A DNA stretch of 64,000 nucleotides, taken from Varroa destructor (taxonomy: Eukaryota > Arthropoda > Arachnida > Mesostigmata > Varroidae). The translations under genes and the position numbers were made by a program. Where the stretch lies: NCBI RefSeq assembly GCF_002443255.2, contig NW_019211454.1:35701187-35765186 (forward strand), in the 5' to 3' direction. Below are positions 36,678 to 46,754 of the stretch, piece after piece; position 1 is the first letter of the stretch, and each line of letters opens with the position of its first letter. The notes beneath the pieces are model-generated. The model did no database searches. It was not told the DNA's origin and saw nothing but the letters and a program-made list of their open reading frames with translations.

Positions 36678-38106
36678 CTGTAAAGAAGACGGCCGACGGA
36701 GGGATGGACAAACTGGCCTACAAACGGAAGATAAAAACAGACCAGCGCGGACAACAGCGAACGTCTTTTGTAGCCGGTACCGCTGTTGATGTCTGTGCCG
36801 TGCGAATTAGTCTGGCAAAAAGCGGGCATGGATAGCGAGTACCACTGCTGAGGGGTAGTAAGGAGACAAGAGAATGGGTAGAAGGGGCCAGGAGAAGAGA
36901 TGAAATAGTCACACGAAGAAAAAGCAAAGCAACAGAGGCACAACCGGATTGTATCAGCACACTAGTCTATAGCCAAAGTAAAGGCTTACTTTGAGCTGCT
37001 TTGTGCGTACGCGTATGTGTGGGGGTGGTGGGGTGGGCTGGGCTCTATTGTGTAGTAGCGCGACTCCTGCGTGATGCTACCAATGTTGTTTAATTGACAG
37101 AGAACGGGATATGATAGTCGAGAAAAGAAAGATATGGGAAAAAAGTCATGAGAACTGTGGGGATCCTGATCGTGAATGACGCTTGCCGTCATCCTCAATG
37201 CTTTTGAACTGCTCTTACTCCGCTTTTGAGGCCATCGGCACTGATATACGCAAGTAGCTACAGATAGTGATAACTGGACGTATACATTGCTACCGCTACT
37301 CCCAAATCCCTTCCGTCATTCTTTCCGAATTGAGCCTGCTGCGTCAGGAAGGACCGAAAGTTAGAAACTTTGTCGAGACAAGACGCATGTACTATGAAAC
37401 CAACTGAAAGCAACAGAAGGACGAGAAGCTCGCTCAACACATCATGCTTTTTTGTGTTCTGCGTGTAGACCTCCTAACATATGATTAGGATCTCCTGATG
37501 TTGTACAATATATAGTTAACGATCAATAGAGTTTCTTAAACAGAAAAGACAAACCCAAATGAAAGTGGTAATGGAATTACAAAAACACACAGAACACGGG
37601 ATCAAGGCAGGATAAGTGGTACTACATGTCCTAATAAGTAAACGTATGGGAAAATCCTCTTGGTCTTTTTTTTTAGTTTTTTACTCCCTACCATTTTCAC
37701 TGCGACATCTGCTGGTCTCACTAAGCAGTAATAATAGTTACGTCTTCTTACGACATGCAATCCATACTTATTTCTCATCATCCCAAAATATTGATTTTAA
37801 GCAAAAAGAGCAAGCGTAACATGCAGCATACGCTTCTGGCTTTTCAGAGGAGATGATCGATTAGGAGTGACAAGAAATGAGGGACTCTTACGTTGGCCAC
37901 CCTTTGCTAGCTGTTTGTTCGCTAGTTAGTGCTGAGTCATGCGCGCGTTAAGCGGAGATTGTCAATGTGTGATAGTAAGATCACTAGAGATCTATAGCCA
38001 GCAGCAGACTTTACTATACTTCCCCTCGGCTACTGCATCAGAACTATGGTGTGGCAGTATGTACTAGTAGGGCAGTAAAATACTGGTAGGGGATTGTTGG
38101 CAAGCT

Positions 38107-38325
38107 TTAGCTTTGTAGGTCCCAGCGGTGCAATTCAGCGCAACCGATCAGTGGGAAGTACCCGTAATAGCCTGTCTTCCCCTTTTCCGTAATGCAGCAG
38201 AAGCTGATGAAGCAAAGTTGCAGCAGTACCGCCGACGAGAAAACGGTGCGTTTTGGCCCCGCTGCTTGGCCAGTTAGCCAACTGACTTGTGCCTTTAGAC
38301 GCCTAACCTGAAATGCTGGAATCAT
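38107..38325 (-). CDS. Alternative membrane-like frame on the minus strand
   Basis: A 72-codon ATG frame: a basic start, then TVFSSAVLLQLCFISFCCIT as a possible membrane helix, then EKGKTGYYGYFPLIGC. Codon third positions are mostly G or C. It could be an exon of the same minus-strand membrane gene as 39884-39966, but phases could not be matched cleanly. Antisense to the + candidate 38119-38245. Confidence 0.22.
   Translation of the reverse strand: MIPAFQVRRLKAQVSWLTGQAAGPKRTVFSSAVLLQLCFISFCCITEKGKTGYYGYFPLIGCAELHRWDLQS
38119..38245 (+). CDS. Candidate internal exon (strand ambiguous)
   Basis: Between a TTTGTAG acceptor and a GTGCGT donor, 127 bases are open in one frame (entry phase 0, exit phase 1). 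They encode PAVQFSATDQWEVPVIACLP and then a helical basic end (EADEAKLQQYRRREN). A T-rich acceptor at about 38475 opens a phase-matched continuation that stops near 38630. The minus strand (38107-38325) reads as a membrane-like frame with a high share of G/C at codon third positions, so the strand is unresolved. Confidence 0.28.
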
Positions 38326-38585
38326 GGCCGCCTGCCTGACGTGAATCTCAAGCAGTGTCAGCTGTAACTACTGCAAGTGCTTTTCACGTTGAGCACATCG
38401 CATCTCCATCACTCGTTTGTACCGACTACTGGCGTGTTCCATTCTTTTTTTCCTTCCTTTTACCGTCGTTTTCTAGCCCCTCAAACTCACAACGCCCTAC
38501 CCCATTGCCAATCGGGGTTGCATCCTTTGAATTCGTATCTATGTCAGCTCTCCAATAGAACTCAGATGTCCATCGTTGGTTGGCC

Positions 38586-38960
38586 CTACGTCGTTAGAGT
38601 CGTTTTCTTTTCATTCAGAAAGCAACGTTGAACGAAAGGGTGGCGCTTCCGTTGGCCGTCTGTCATAGTTCGCCTTTGAACGCCGAACAGGAACAGACGA
38701 GCGGGCAACTGGACGGATAGGGCAGATAGGAGGCAAGTGAAAGGGAAAGTACTGCAGTAGCATCTTTGGGTTCGGACTACCATTCGCTTTTTGTTGGAGG
38801 ATGCCAGCTCCGACTGATCTTCTAAGGGGAAACGACCGACCAACCCGACCTCTAGGCTAGCTACTATGCTTTGATAAGATCTTTTCGATCACCCATCAGC
38901 CCAACAGAATATCACTCTGCTTCTCCTTTTCACTGGAGCTCTGTGGAAACGATGGCGGTG
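38586..38960. other. Open in several frames; no assignment
   Basis: A GC-richer stretch with a long pyrimidine tract on the minus strand (about 38705-38745) that would make a strong acceptor for a short terminal exon ending near 38625. Frames on the + strand are also open (38935-39154). No family motif. Confidence 0.3.
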
Positions 38961-39157
38961 ACGACTTGGTTCGACCTTACGCATTCGTCCGAATTTTAAA
39001 TGACCTGCCAGTAATAGCAGCCTTACTGGGGAAAGGACCTTCCGGCATAACCTATCTAGCTATACAGTCACGCACAGAGACGGAAGTGATGTTCAACGAT
39101 TCGCCTCTCTCTTTACAGCTCCAGACGTTCTCGACAGACAAGTGTTGTTGCTGAAAA

Positions 39158-39231
39158 GCCCGTGGCCTAGCGGTTATCTCTCCTAGTTTTACTCAAAAAG
39201 CTCGCAGGCTGTCAAGTCGTGCCTTGAGCAA
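39158..39231 (+). mobile_element. tRNA-like unit (SINE head or pseudogene)
   Basis: GCCCGTGGCCTAGCGGTTA at 39158 is a good tRNA 5' half with box A (TGGCCTAGCGG, 39163-39173). A degenerate box B (GGCTGTCAAGTC, from 39207) follows at the normal distance of 44 bases. The stems are not well conserved and the T loop carries extra bases, so it is likely a SINE or a pseudogene. Confidence 0.4.
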
Positions 39232-39478
39232 CTTTTGATTATATTGTTACAGAAAAAAACGCGAGCTCATTGAATATTTGGCGTTCAGCAGCGAGCTGGT
39301 AACAATCATCGATCGTTGGGCTAATGCAACTATAATTTACTAGCCTCCTCGAGTCATTAAGATTTTTTGTATTCCTGAACACGATGGTCGTACTCAAGGG
39401 CAACTTAGCACAGTTGCTAAGTAAACCAGAGTCAGGCAGTAGGACTTCAGCATGTAAGGTCTATCATCATTTGCCATC

Positions 39479-39793
39479 ATGAGCCGAGGACGCGTCGTCG
39501 CTTTTGCGACACCAAGAATAACACCATGTCTCCAATTCTCTCATGTACCCATTTTTGTTCATGTTCTCCTGTTCGGGATAATTACCTGCAGGTTGCTACC
39601 GGCCATGGACCAGAAGCTTAGTAGATCTATTGTTAGACCCGTCATGCCTAATGGCAAGGACGACGAAGCAAGGATTCTCAGTGTCTTACGCAGAGAAAGA
39701 AACAGAGGAGATGAACATTCTTACTTATTACATGATGAGCACGGTTCATTCTCGTTTGCTTCGTTCAGCACGGCGTCTTATGGTTGCTACTAG
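39479..39793 (+). CDS. Candidate small membrane/secreted protein or terminal exon
   Basis: An ATG-initiated frame of 104 codons. Residues 20-40 (FSHVPIFVHVLLFGIITCRL) form a possible signal anchor. The rest is polar and charged (PNGKDDEARILSVLRRERNR, ending TASYGCY). A good acceptor (ATTACCTGCAG at about 39590) inside it allows a shorter reading as a terminal exon beginning just before MDQKLSRSIV. There is no AATAAA nearby and no family match. Confidence 0.33.
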   Translation: MSRGRVVAFATPRITPCLQFSHVPIFVHVLLFGIITCRLLPAMDQKLSRSIVRPVMPNGKDDEARILSVLRRERNRGDEHSYLLHDEHGSFSFASFSTASYGCY

Positions 39794-39883
39794 GGTATAA
39801 CGTGCACGAGAAACTCTGTACGCCGCATACCTACGACATATAGCGCAGTCTTTTTTTTTATAAAGATAGTTAAAAGAACGTAC

Positions 39884-39966
39884 TTCAAGAATAGCGGCAG
39901 ATAGAAGCAGGCCAGAAACGACGCCGAAGACGACAGCGACTATTTCTCTTTTCTGACTCCGCACCA
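39884..39966 (-). CDS. Internal exon encoding a transmembrane helix
   Basis: On the minus strand, TTGTCCCTCCCAG is followed by 83 bases open in one frame (entry phase 1, exit phase 0) and a consensus-like donor GAA|GTACGT. The encoded peptide is a short basic lead (VRSQKRE) and a strong membrane helix (IVAVVFGVVSGLLLSAAILE). Third positions are mainly C/T/G. Upstream minus-strand segments at about 40690-40800 and 40915-41030 also carry hydrophobic helices, suggesting a multi-pass membrane protein. The family is not recognised. Confidence 0.38.
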
Positions 39967-40689
39967 CTGGGAGGGACAAATGTATCTAATATGTCGGCCT
40001 ATCTTTAAGTGCCCCATTGCTTTTCTAACGGAAACAGTGTTTACTTACATGGCTGGCGATTTTAATTAAAGGGGGAAAATGACTTAACCGTCTAATAAAG
40101 ATATCTGTACCAACATCACTTCCCTGATGTCGTTCTTGGGAAAAAAGTAAAATCAGGAAGTATCTAGATGGAAAACAGAGGATGGATTTATTCTTTAAAC
40201 GATAGTTAGCAGGAAATCGCAATTTGATTTCCATTTTCCTCTGTGCATGCTTTCCGCAAGGGCTATTTGGGTTAGAAAAAATATGTAGCTCGATTTGTAC
40301 GATATAAATATTTATATGATAAGCAAGACAAAATATTGCAATAAGGCGAAACCATGTAAAGTAGCGAAGTGGAAAGAAGCTTAGGTCTTGCTCTTTTTTG
40401 CCGTCTGCTTTGTGTGGCGACTGATATCCGACTTAAGTAAGTAGTTTAATGATCCTTAACGCAATAATCCTGTCTGAGGGGCAAGTCAGCTACGGTAGGA
40501 TGTCATATCATCCATTTGATATTGTTTTTTTGCAGCTTAGTCCGCATTAAAGAAACTAGTGACTCCATAGATGGGGGGGCAAAGAATAATCGTCGAAGTG
40601 ATTTGGGTCGAGGAGGCTAATAACGAGAAAATAGTTAAATTATGCGAACAGCAAACACAAATGACTGAAGTTGCTAACGTTTGACGGGC

Positions 40690-41033
40690 GTCCATCCTCT
40701 TGTACCAATATATAGTTGCCACAGTTTCACAAAACATTGGTAAGAACGTAGCTACAGTAAACACGATAAGCAAAGTACAAAGTTCGTCAGCCACTGGCGG
40801 TAGCTCGGAAGAGCACGGGCAGTGTATGTAGATGCGTATGAACGTTTATGGATCCCTATTTCTGTGATTATACGACACGTAGGACAGAGAGATGCAGGAT
40901 AATGCAAACAGACTGGTAGCTTTTGGGTACAATCTTCTAACGTTAGCTGTGGTCGCTGCAATTGCTAACGGAATAGTTTCGCCAAGCAACCTTGCGTGGA
41001 TTTTCTCGTGGCAGAAGCTTCATTCTCTTTGTT
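40690..41033 (-). CDS. Candidate exons of a multi-pass membrane protein
   Basis: Two minus-strand segments. 40915-41033 is open and includes KIHARLLGETIPLAIAATT and then ATSLFALSCISLSYV. After a 120-base gap with a C/T-rich GAG acceptor (near 40805), the second reads LPPVADELCTLLIVFTVATFL and continues with a second half-helix. Phase 0 to phase 0 joining is possible, but the donor (GTGTCG) is weak, and the junction to the helix exon at 39884-39966 does not match cleanly. Evidence is mainly hydrophobicity and order. Confidence 0.25.
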
Positions 41034-41099
41034 TATCTTATTCTATCCCTTTAGTGTAAGCTGGTTTGGAGCCCCAAGACACTTGATCTCTTTTGTCAG

Positions 41100-41548
41100 C
41101 CTCTCTTTCGTCGCTGACTAACTCCGTTAGGCCTTTACCACCGGTACTAGCGCTACTTCTCCTTTGTCCTTTATCCCTTTCCCTGTGTTCCTTCAAAGTC
41201 AATTATGTGGAGATCTGGAAGGCTTTGACGGTATGTGCCGCCTGCAAATCTGCCGGTGCCGCTGGCAAATCCGAGTCCCACCATTGCCGCGAGCGCTCGT
41301 GCTGCACGACAGTGCCGGCTGCGGCGATGCCGCTGGCGGCAGCAGCAGTGTTCGTGTGGCTGCAGCGGCCGAACTTCCGAGATATAATTGCATTACCACT
41401 CGTTGTGGCCGCATACGGTTCGCGTGGGCGCCGGGCCCATCGAATCGAGGCAACGGTGGATCCGGTGATAGAAGAAGGCCTTTCTGGCCGTTACGAGGAG
41501 AAAGCGCTTGGACAGCCAGCATCGCGGGAGATAGTGCAAGAGCCGTAA
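41100..41548 (+). CDS. Candidate terminal exon, Ala/Cys-rich protein
   Basis: A good acceptor (TGATCTCTTTTGTCAG) is followed in phase 1 by 148 open codons and TAA (41546-41548). AATAAA lies at 41730. The peptide has a hydrophobic leucine run (PPVLALLLLCPLSLSLC), a Cys/Ala-rich middle (CAACKSAGAAGKSESHHC) and an acidic/basic end (IEATVDPVIEEGLSGRYEEK). An internal ACG|GTATGT donor at 41230 could end the exon early. The DNA is very GC-rich, and a second + frame (136 codons) and a minus frame (107 codons) are open too, so length alone proves little. Confidence 0.33.
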
Positions 41549-41729
41549 GAAACCTGCCTGTTCAACCTCCATAACAGTAACATCATTTCATGGGCCTTTC
41601 TCTTCCTGTAGCGTTTTTACTTTTTCGTTCTTCACTGCAGCGAGGGCAGAAAAAGTAGCCTCACTATTGTCAGCCTTACTTCCGACCTTAATCACAAAAC
41701 CGGAATAGGTGCAAGTAGTGACGGTCATC

Positions 41730-41735
41730 AATAAA
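41730..41735 (+). terminator. AATAAA polyadenylation signal
   Basis: Canonical hexamer about 180 bases after the stop of the candidate exon 41100-41548. Confidence 0.3.
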
Positions 41736-41766
41736 TCTGTTTAGTAGATGGCGGATAGATCTATTA

Positions 41767-41786
41767 GTCAGTCAATCAGTCAGTCA
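41767..41786. repeat. Short (GTCA)n repeat
   Basis: Five near-perfect GTCA units downstream of the polyadenylation signal. Confidence 0.7.
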
Positions 41787-42683
41787 TGTGACTGGGCATG
41801 TCACATATGACAAGCTGAAAACCAGAAAGATAATTATATACTTATTGCTCAACGAACTGAGGCGTCTTTCTGATGCTGGAATTACCCGGTAGGATCATAG
41901 GCACTGATGAATCTAACAAAGCTCTCTATTCTTGCTGTACAATTACCATTCGAAATCTTCTTTAACCTTCGGATCGATGATACTAGCTACTGGGCAAATA
42001 CGCTTAGCGTACTGTGATATTGCTTATTTACATGTATTTGCCATGGGGTTTGATATTATCTGTAAAACGATGTAACGACTTGGTCTAACAGATGCCATCG
42101 TCGACGTTCCTTTTCGCGTACCTGCATCATGTAAAGATTGGCTTTCGTGTACAAAATCATAATGTAAAACATTCTAGAACAATAATAATCCATATTCCAG
42201 TGTGAACAAATGCCACATGCTGTCTTAGAACTGCTGTACATATATTCTATAACAATATAATATAGATTATGAAAACTTCGTATGCGTATCGTCTGGTTAA
42301 CGTACCTATATGCACCCCGTATGCACTTACTTAAGGGAGTAGCACGTTTTATGGGCGCAATAGAGCAACGTCTGACTATCTAGACGCTCTTTTTTCGTTG
42401 GATATTTCCATTCGTCGGACCGCTTGTTTATCTGCTTGACGACACAGTGTTGAAACAGCAGCAGGGCTGTTTCTGCCACTGCTGCTTTTTTGCCCTCCAC
42501 CGTGCTAAGTAAAAGGGGGTACAGCAGTAGCAACACAACGAACAACAGGCGCTCCAAACCCACTGGTGGTCATAACAGCCATCACCATGGGACAGCAAGT
42601 CGATAGTTATAAAGGACGAAATGTAGTCACCCTGTCAATTCATTCTGTTGCTCTTACCATTCCAAACAATTCGATAGCAATAT

Positions 42684-42793
42684 ATGGATAAGGCAGACAC
42701 TGGCCATGAGCAGTCGGTAATAATAAACCTAATGTCTGCGGATTGGCCAATAGGAGCCATGGCGCCAATCAACGATGTCGCACTGGCCACCGA

Positions 42794-42824
<31 letters not shown>

Positions 42825-44123
42825 GACGGACGGACGGACGGACAGACGGACGGACGGACGGACGGACGGACGGACGGAAGGACGGAAGGTAGGTGGCGCC
42901 ACCTTAAAAGGAAACTTGTCGCTCGGTCGACATCAACATGACTCCGCCTTGTGTGTTTCAGGAACCAACAAAGATGTCGCGGCAATCAATATGGATAAAG
43001 TCAGTCCGAGGACAGCGGAAAAAGAGTGCGGGCAAGGAGTGGCAGAACAGGTAGAACGCGTCAACTGTGTCTGAGCGGAAAGGCTTGACTGAGATTCCTT
43101 TATAGCTTGGCCATTTAGTTCAGTTTACCGGAAAGCGCGACAGATCCAGAGCACAGGATAGTGTATTCCGTCACCCGCGATTCACGGCCGACCTGCAGCC
43201 AATGAAGAAGACAATGTCAGAGGCCAATAGGATGACTTCACCTGGCAGAGAATAGTTTTAGAATGGTTCAATGGCATGAGAAAGGAGAACACGCGAGAAA
43301 TATTTATGGGGATGAACAAGTCCTATGGCCAATAGTACTTCTATATAAATAAAAATTGTTTTAATTGCTTATGGTCAGCTATTTATCTTACGTGTCTCTA
43401 TGTGTGTATATATAATATAAAAGGAGAAAGACTAAGAAAAGTGCGCATCAATTTGCATTGCTAGCAAAAATAGAACAGTTTAGGATTAAAGATTGCTGCT
43501 ATAAGGTACATGCAGATAGGCAACACCAATGGTTATTATCTTTGTTTATATATGTGGCTGTCCATATAATCTAGAATTCTCCTTATTGGCAATATTCTTC
43601 AGTAATGTTTAGCGTACCATGGATAAATGCCGCTATACTCCGTTTGCCCCCCTTCCCCCCACACCTTTAAGGCTAGCAGCGTTAATCAAGCCTAAAGAAA
43701 AACCACTTCTAAATATAATTTTTCTTTCGTCAAAGTGACTGATTCCGCTGTAATGGAAAAAATGTTGCTATTCGATATTGCAATCACACCTATGCCAAAT
43801 TGGGTTCACAGTGCCTTTGCTATAGTTTTTTACGACTGCTCAAACCCGTCACTGATCGTAACGCGCAGCTGCAGGATCAGCACACGTATTTCCGAACGTG
43901 ACTGCCTAAAACAGTAACAAAAAGCGATTCATCTCCACAGTTGTTTGGCATATCACTGCTTACGACGGCAGTAAGACAACAAAATCCAGTTTATATAGAA
44001 GATGCAAAAATAAGAAGCACAAACTCTGGTTTAACCAATCTAATTCGCACGAAAACGCTCGGCGTCACCGCCGCCTATCAGGAATTTGTGTCGGATAGAC
44101 AAAAACTGGGAAGCTTTCACTAA
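42684..44123 (+). CDS. Gene model B: three-exon protein with a coding tetranucleotide repeat
   Basis: Exons: 42684-42888, 42962-43050, 43941-44123, about 158 aa (133 aa if the better-context ATG at 42759 is used). Exon 1 runs through the GACA/GACG array as TDRQ and TDGR peptide units and ends GAAG|GTAGGT (phase 1). Exon 2 lies between TGTGTTTCAG and GTAGAA, open in phase 1 to 0 (TNKDVAAINMDKVSPRTAEK). Exon 3 follows TTCATCTCCACAG in phase 0 and ends in TAA (LFGISLLTTAVRQQNPVYIE ... VSDRQKLGSFH). All phases agree. A tetranucleotide repeat of this kind has no stop in any frame, so openness of exon 1 is not itself evidence. Exons 2 and 3 and the phase match carry the call. No AATAAA close to the stop, and no known family. 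Confidence 0.4.
42796..42888. repeat. GACA/GACG tetranucleotide array
   Basis: About 23 four-base units, first GACA and then mostly GACG/GGAC with single-base variants (one GACA interruption, GAAG near the end). It is read as a tetrapeptide repeat in gene model B, if that model holds. Confidence 0.9.
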
Positions 44124-44549
44124 CCGACCAGTGTACGCTTAACTCGACGCATGACGTTCCCAGACATGACATACAAAGAGAAAATGAAAAGACGTTGTTC
44201 TATGCTGTCTACATTAGCAATGGCGACACCAGGCCCTGTAGGTACTACAGAAACATAGCATACGGTTCTGTATCCTTATTCGTATGTGTGTGTCTGTGGT
44301 TGTTCGAAACGAACCGAAGCTTAGAATCGTTTTCAGTGGCTTTTCTGCTCTGCGAAGCCGTTTGACTTGTGTCTATTTGTTTGTTGCTATTTCTGCGGAG
44401 ACAGAAAACAAGCGCTTAGGGAAAACGATAGGAGACGACCCCGCGTGCGCGGATAGAAAACCGGCGTCTACATAGCATTCTTCACACAAGCTACGATAGC
44501 TGCACAGTTAGATTTTCTAATCCAACCGGTAAAAAGGATAATTTCCTAG

Positions 44550-45292
44550 TGCTAATCGAGTGTGGCAGCAGGCGAGCGCGGCAGAAAACAAAGCTGTATA
44601 TGCAAAGAAACTATACATAGGAAGAAAAACGAAGTGCGCCACCAGTGGCCGCATTGGCTTCATCCTCATAGTGGTAGTAAGCGTCGGCGAGAACATGGCT
44701 ATACATTTTAGAGTACGCACTTCACTCTGGCTAACATTAAGGGGAATGACTGGTTGGGAAGGTCTTTATAGTGAACGCGTGCTTGACTTATTTTGTTGTT
44801 GCTACTACGCTTGCACAAAGATTCGTGTGTATGTATATGATTTCGGGCGGGGAAAATGCTGTCTAAGGCTCACCAACTCACCAGTTGCTCCCTCCACACG
44901 CCTGTCGCTCTCACCGGCTTGTAGCATTGGCTGATGTTAATACTAATATGGAAAGCTGGAGCGCAGGGCCAAGGCAAAGTCTTGAAGGCGATAGGCCGGT
45001 TATTAGCTAGCGGTTGGTTGTCTGTTTGGGAAGGGATTTAGCATGCTCTTTGTTTCCTAACTTCCTCACTGTTGGCGCACTCCTTCTCGATGGTTGCGCC
45101 AGCGGCAGCAGCGGCGTCAGCCGTAAAAGGCGGCGCCGGCAAAAACAGCCATGGTGAACGTGGTGGCCGGAATCACTAATCTCCTTTTCCAGCCGTAGCA
45201 TCAAGGAAGTAAGGAACAAAACAGAAAAGCACAAGCAGGCGGCGTCGAACAGCAGCGCCAACAGCACAAAACGTTAGGTTATGGAGAACAAG
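44550..45292 (+). CDS. Candidate exon pair, unknown protein
   Basis: Exon 44550-44676: TTTCCTAG acceptor, open in phase 2 to 0, a polar start (WQQASAAENKAVYAKK) then a membrane-type run (SGRIGFILIVV), ending at GTAAGC. Exon 45199-45292: C/T-rich TAG acceptor, phase 0 to 1, Gln/Lys-rich and purine-rich (GSKEQNRKAQAGGVEQQRQQ), ending at a consensus donor AAG|GTAAGT. The two join in phase with a 522-base intron. A possible next exon begins at 46057 in phase 1 and stops at 46256. The minus strand opposite exon 2 is open for 86 codons but lacks an acceptor. Unrecognised. Confidence 0.33.
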
Positions 45293-46056
45293 GTAAGTAG
45301 ACCGAGGGTAAGGCCGTAAGGAATTGTGGTTGTTTTGTGACTTTGTTTGTACCAAGAGCCACTGTTACCGCCATCGCTCGTATGTGAGCAAAATACGCTC
45401 AGAAGCTCTACTTCAATAATACTCGAGCTCATGTACCTACTCCCATCTTGCCTAGACCCCTGCTCCCTATAGGACTGCATTTCATCATCTTCGACCTTCT
45501 CTTCCCCTCAACAAAAATCGGCTGTGGTAAATGTATTGTATGGCTTATGAAAAATGGATATGTATGCGTTATGCAGGCCACAGGACAATAACAATGTATG
45601 TATAAGTGAAACGCATCGTAGGAAGAGGACAATGACGCTGGTGTTTAGTTTCCACCTGTAATGACTATCGAAAATCGAACGGTCACAAAACGTTATACAT
45701 CGTTAAGCAAAATTCACAATGTAATAGGGTGCCTCAGTATTAGCCTAAACAGGATGCTAGATTGTGCTGGAACAGATCATCGCTGTAGTCACGATTGCGC
45801 AGACGATTTAATAATAGGACAATTTTTTTATTGCTCTACTCAGGCACTTTTAATAGTTATCGTGCTGCGAGCTTTGTTATATGGTGTCATGTCTACACCA
45901 ACCTTTTGAAAATTCTTCTTTCGAGAGAATAGACACAGTTCAGCGAAGCGTCAAACATTATTGAGAGGTTTTCCTGCATCTCTCGCATCCTGTAGCTTGC
46001 AACGTATATATTTAAAATACATTTCCGAACTCGCCTACCTTGAGGCCTACTTACAG
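45293..46056. other. Probable intron or spacer
   Basis: Contains an 82-codon + frame (45661-45909, ATG start, mixed composition) and minus-strand frames without splice support. No assignment. Confidence 0.3.
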
Positions 46057-46266
46057 ATTTGACTTCAATGGGACGTCGTGTTTGCCAGGGAAATACTTCC
46101 CAAGAAAATGTTGTGTTGAACAATGGGAGACACCCGTTTGCTTCGTCATTGATAAATGCAGTATACAAACTGTTGTTCTTTGGCTTCGATCCTCTGACCA
46201 TGGTTCTCCTTTATTTATCATGTGCTGTTCAGAGCCAGCAATGTTACTCACGATAGCAGTAGTAAT
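46057..46266 (+). CDS. Internal exon with strong splice sites, Cys-rich
   Basis: A CTACTTACAG acceptor and a GTGAGT donor bound 210 bases. One frame is open throughout (phase 2 in, phase 2 out). It is Cys-rich (CLPGKYFPRKCCVEQWETPV, then CFVIDKC) and ends in a hydrophobic segment (PAMLLTIAVV). A second frame (phase 1 in) is open but stops at 46254-46256, just before the donor, and would be a terminal exon with its own hydrophobic run (VYKLLFFGFDPLTMVLLYLS). The first reading uses both splice sites and is preferred. The second matches the phase of the exon at 45199-45292. Confidence 0.38.
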
Positions 46267-46754
46267 GTGAGTGCTTTTGGCTTTTCATGGCCTCCGGCTC
46301 TTGCGAAACGGACAGACCCCTACTCACTGCCACCATCCGCCCCCACCCGAGTGGTAGCGGAGTCAACGCGCGATATTTACTTTCTGGCTAAGCGGAGCTG
46401 TTACGGTGTCGCATCATCTAATAGCCGATGGATCGACTCTCTCGTGCTCCATCAAAGTAGCATGTTACTTTTTTTACGGTTTGCTTTAACCGGCGACGCT
46501 ACTGCGTCCTCTGTGTATGTGAGTTCTCCGTCGGCTCTGCCTTGGATACCGTCTTTGCTACTTTGGTTCCGGGATCAGTCAGACTCCGCTCAGGGGTCCG
46601 TGAGGATCGAAGGAGGCTAATGGGCTCAGTACTCGGAATACTCGCTGCTGGTGCCTCTGTTGTTGCGACTGTTAAACAAGCCAACGGCCACACTAAGGAT
46701 CAGCATTTCCACCGCCGCACATTACGATCAAGGCTACGCGACAGGTGGTTTTGA
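46222..46754 (+). CDS. Coding-like GC-rich island, frame unresolved
   Basis: A 133-codon + frame (46222-46620) is crossed by a GTGAGT donor at 46516. A second frame from a GGGATCAG acceptor (about 46578) gives a terminal exon with a small hydrophobic run (MGSVLGILAAGASVVATV) and a basic His/Arg tail (QHFHRRTLRSRLRDRWF). A minus frame of 64 codons overlaps. Probably contains true exon sequence, but the structure cannot be fixed by eye. Confidence 0.25.

Noticed and set aside
42635..42985. Minus-strand 116-codon frame rich in Pro-Ser-Val-Arg and Val-Cys-Leu-Ser repeats
   Set aside because: It is the antisense reading of the GACA/GACG array, which is open in every frame; no splice or start support.
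45007..45267. Minus-strand hydrophobic frame of 86 codons
   Set aside because: An in-frame stop precedes it with no acceptor or ATG at its head. It is opposite a + exon with a consensus GTAAGT donor; its hydrophobicity follows from the purine-rich sense exon.
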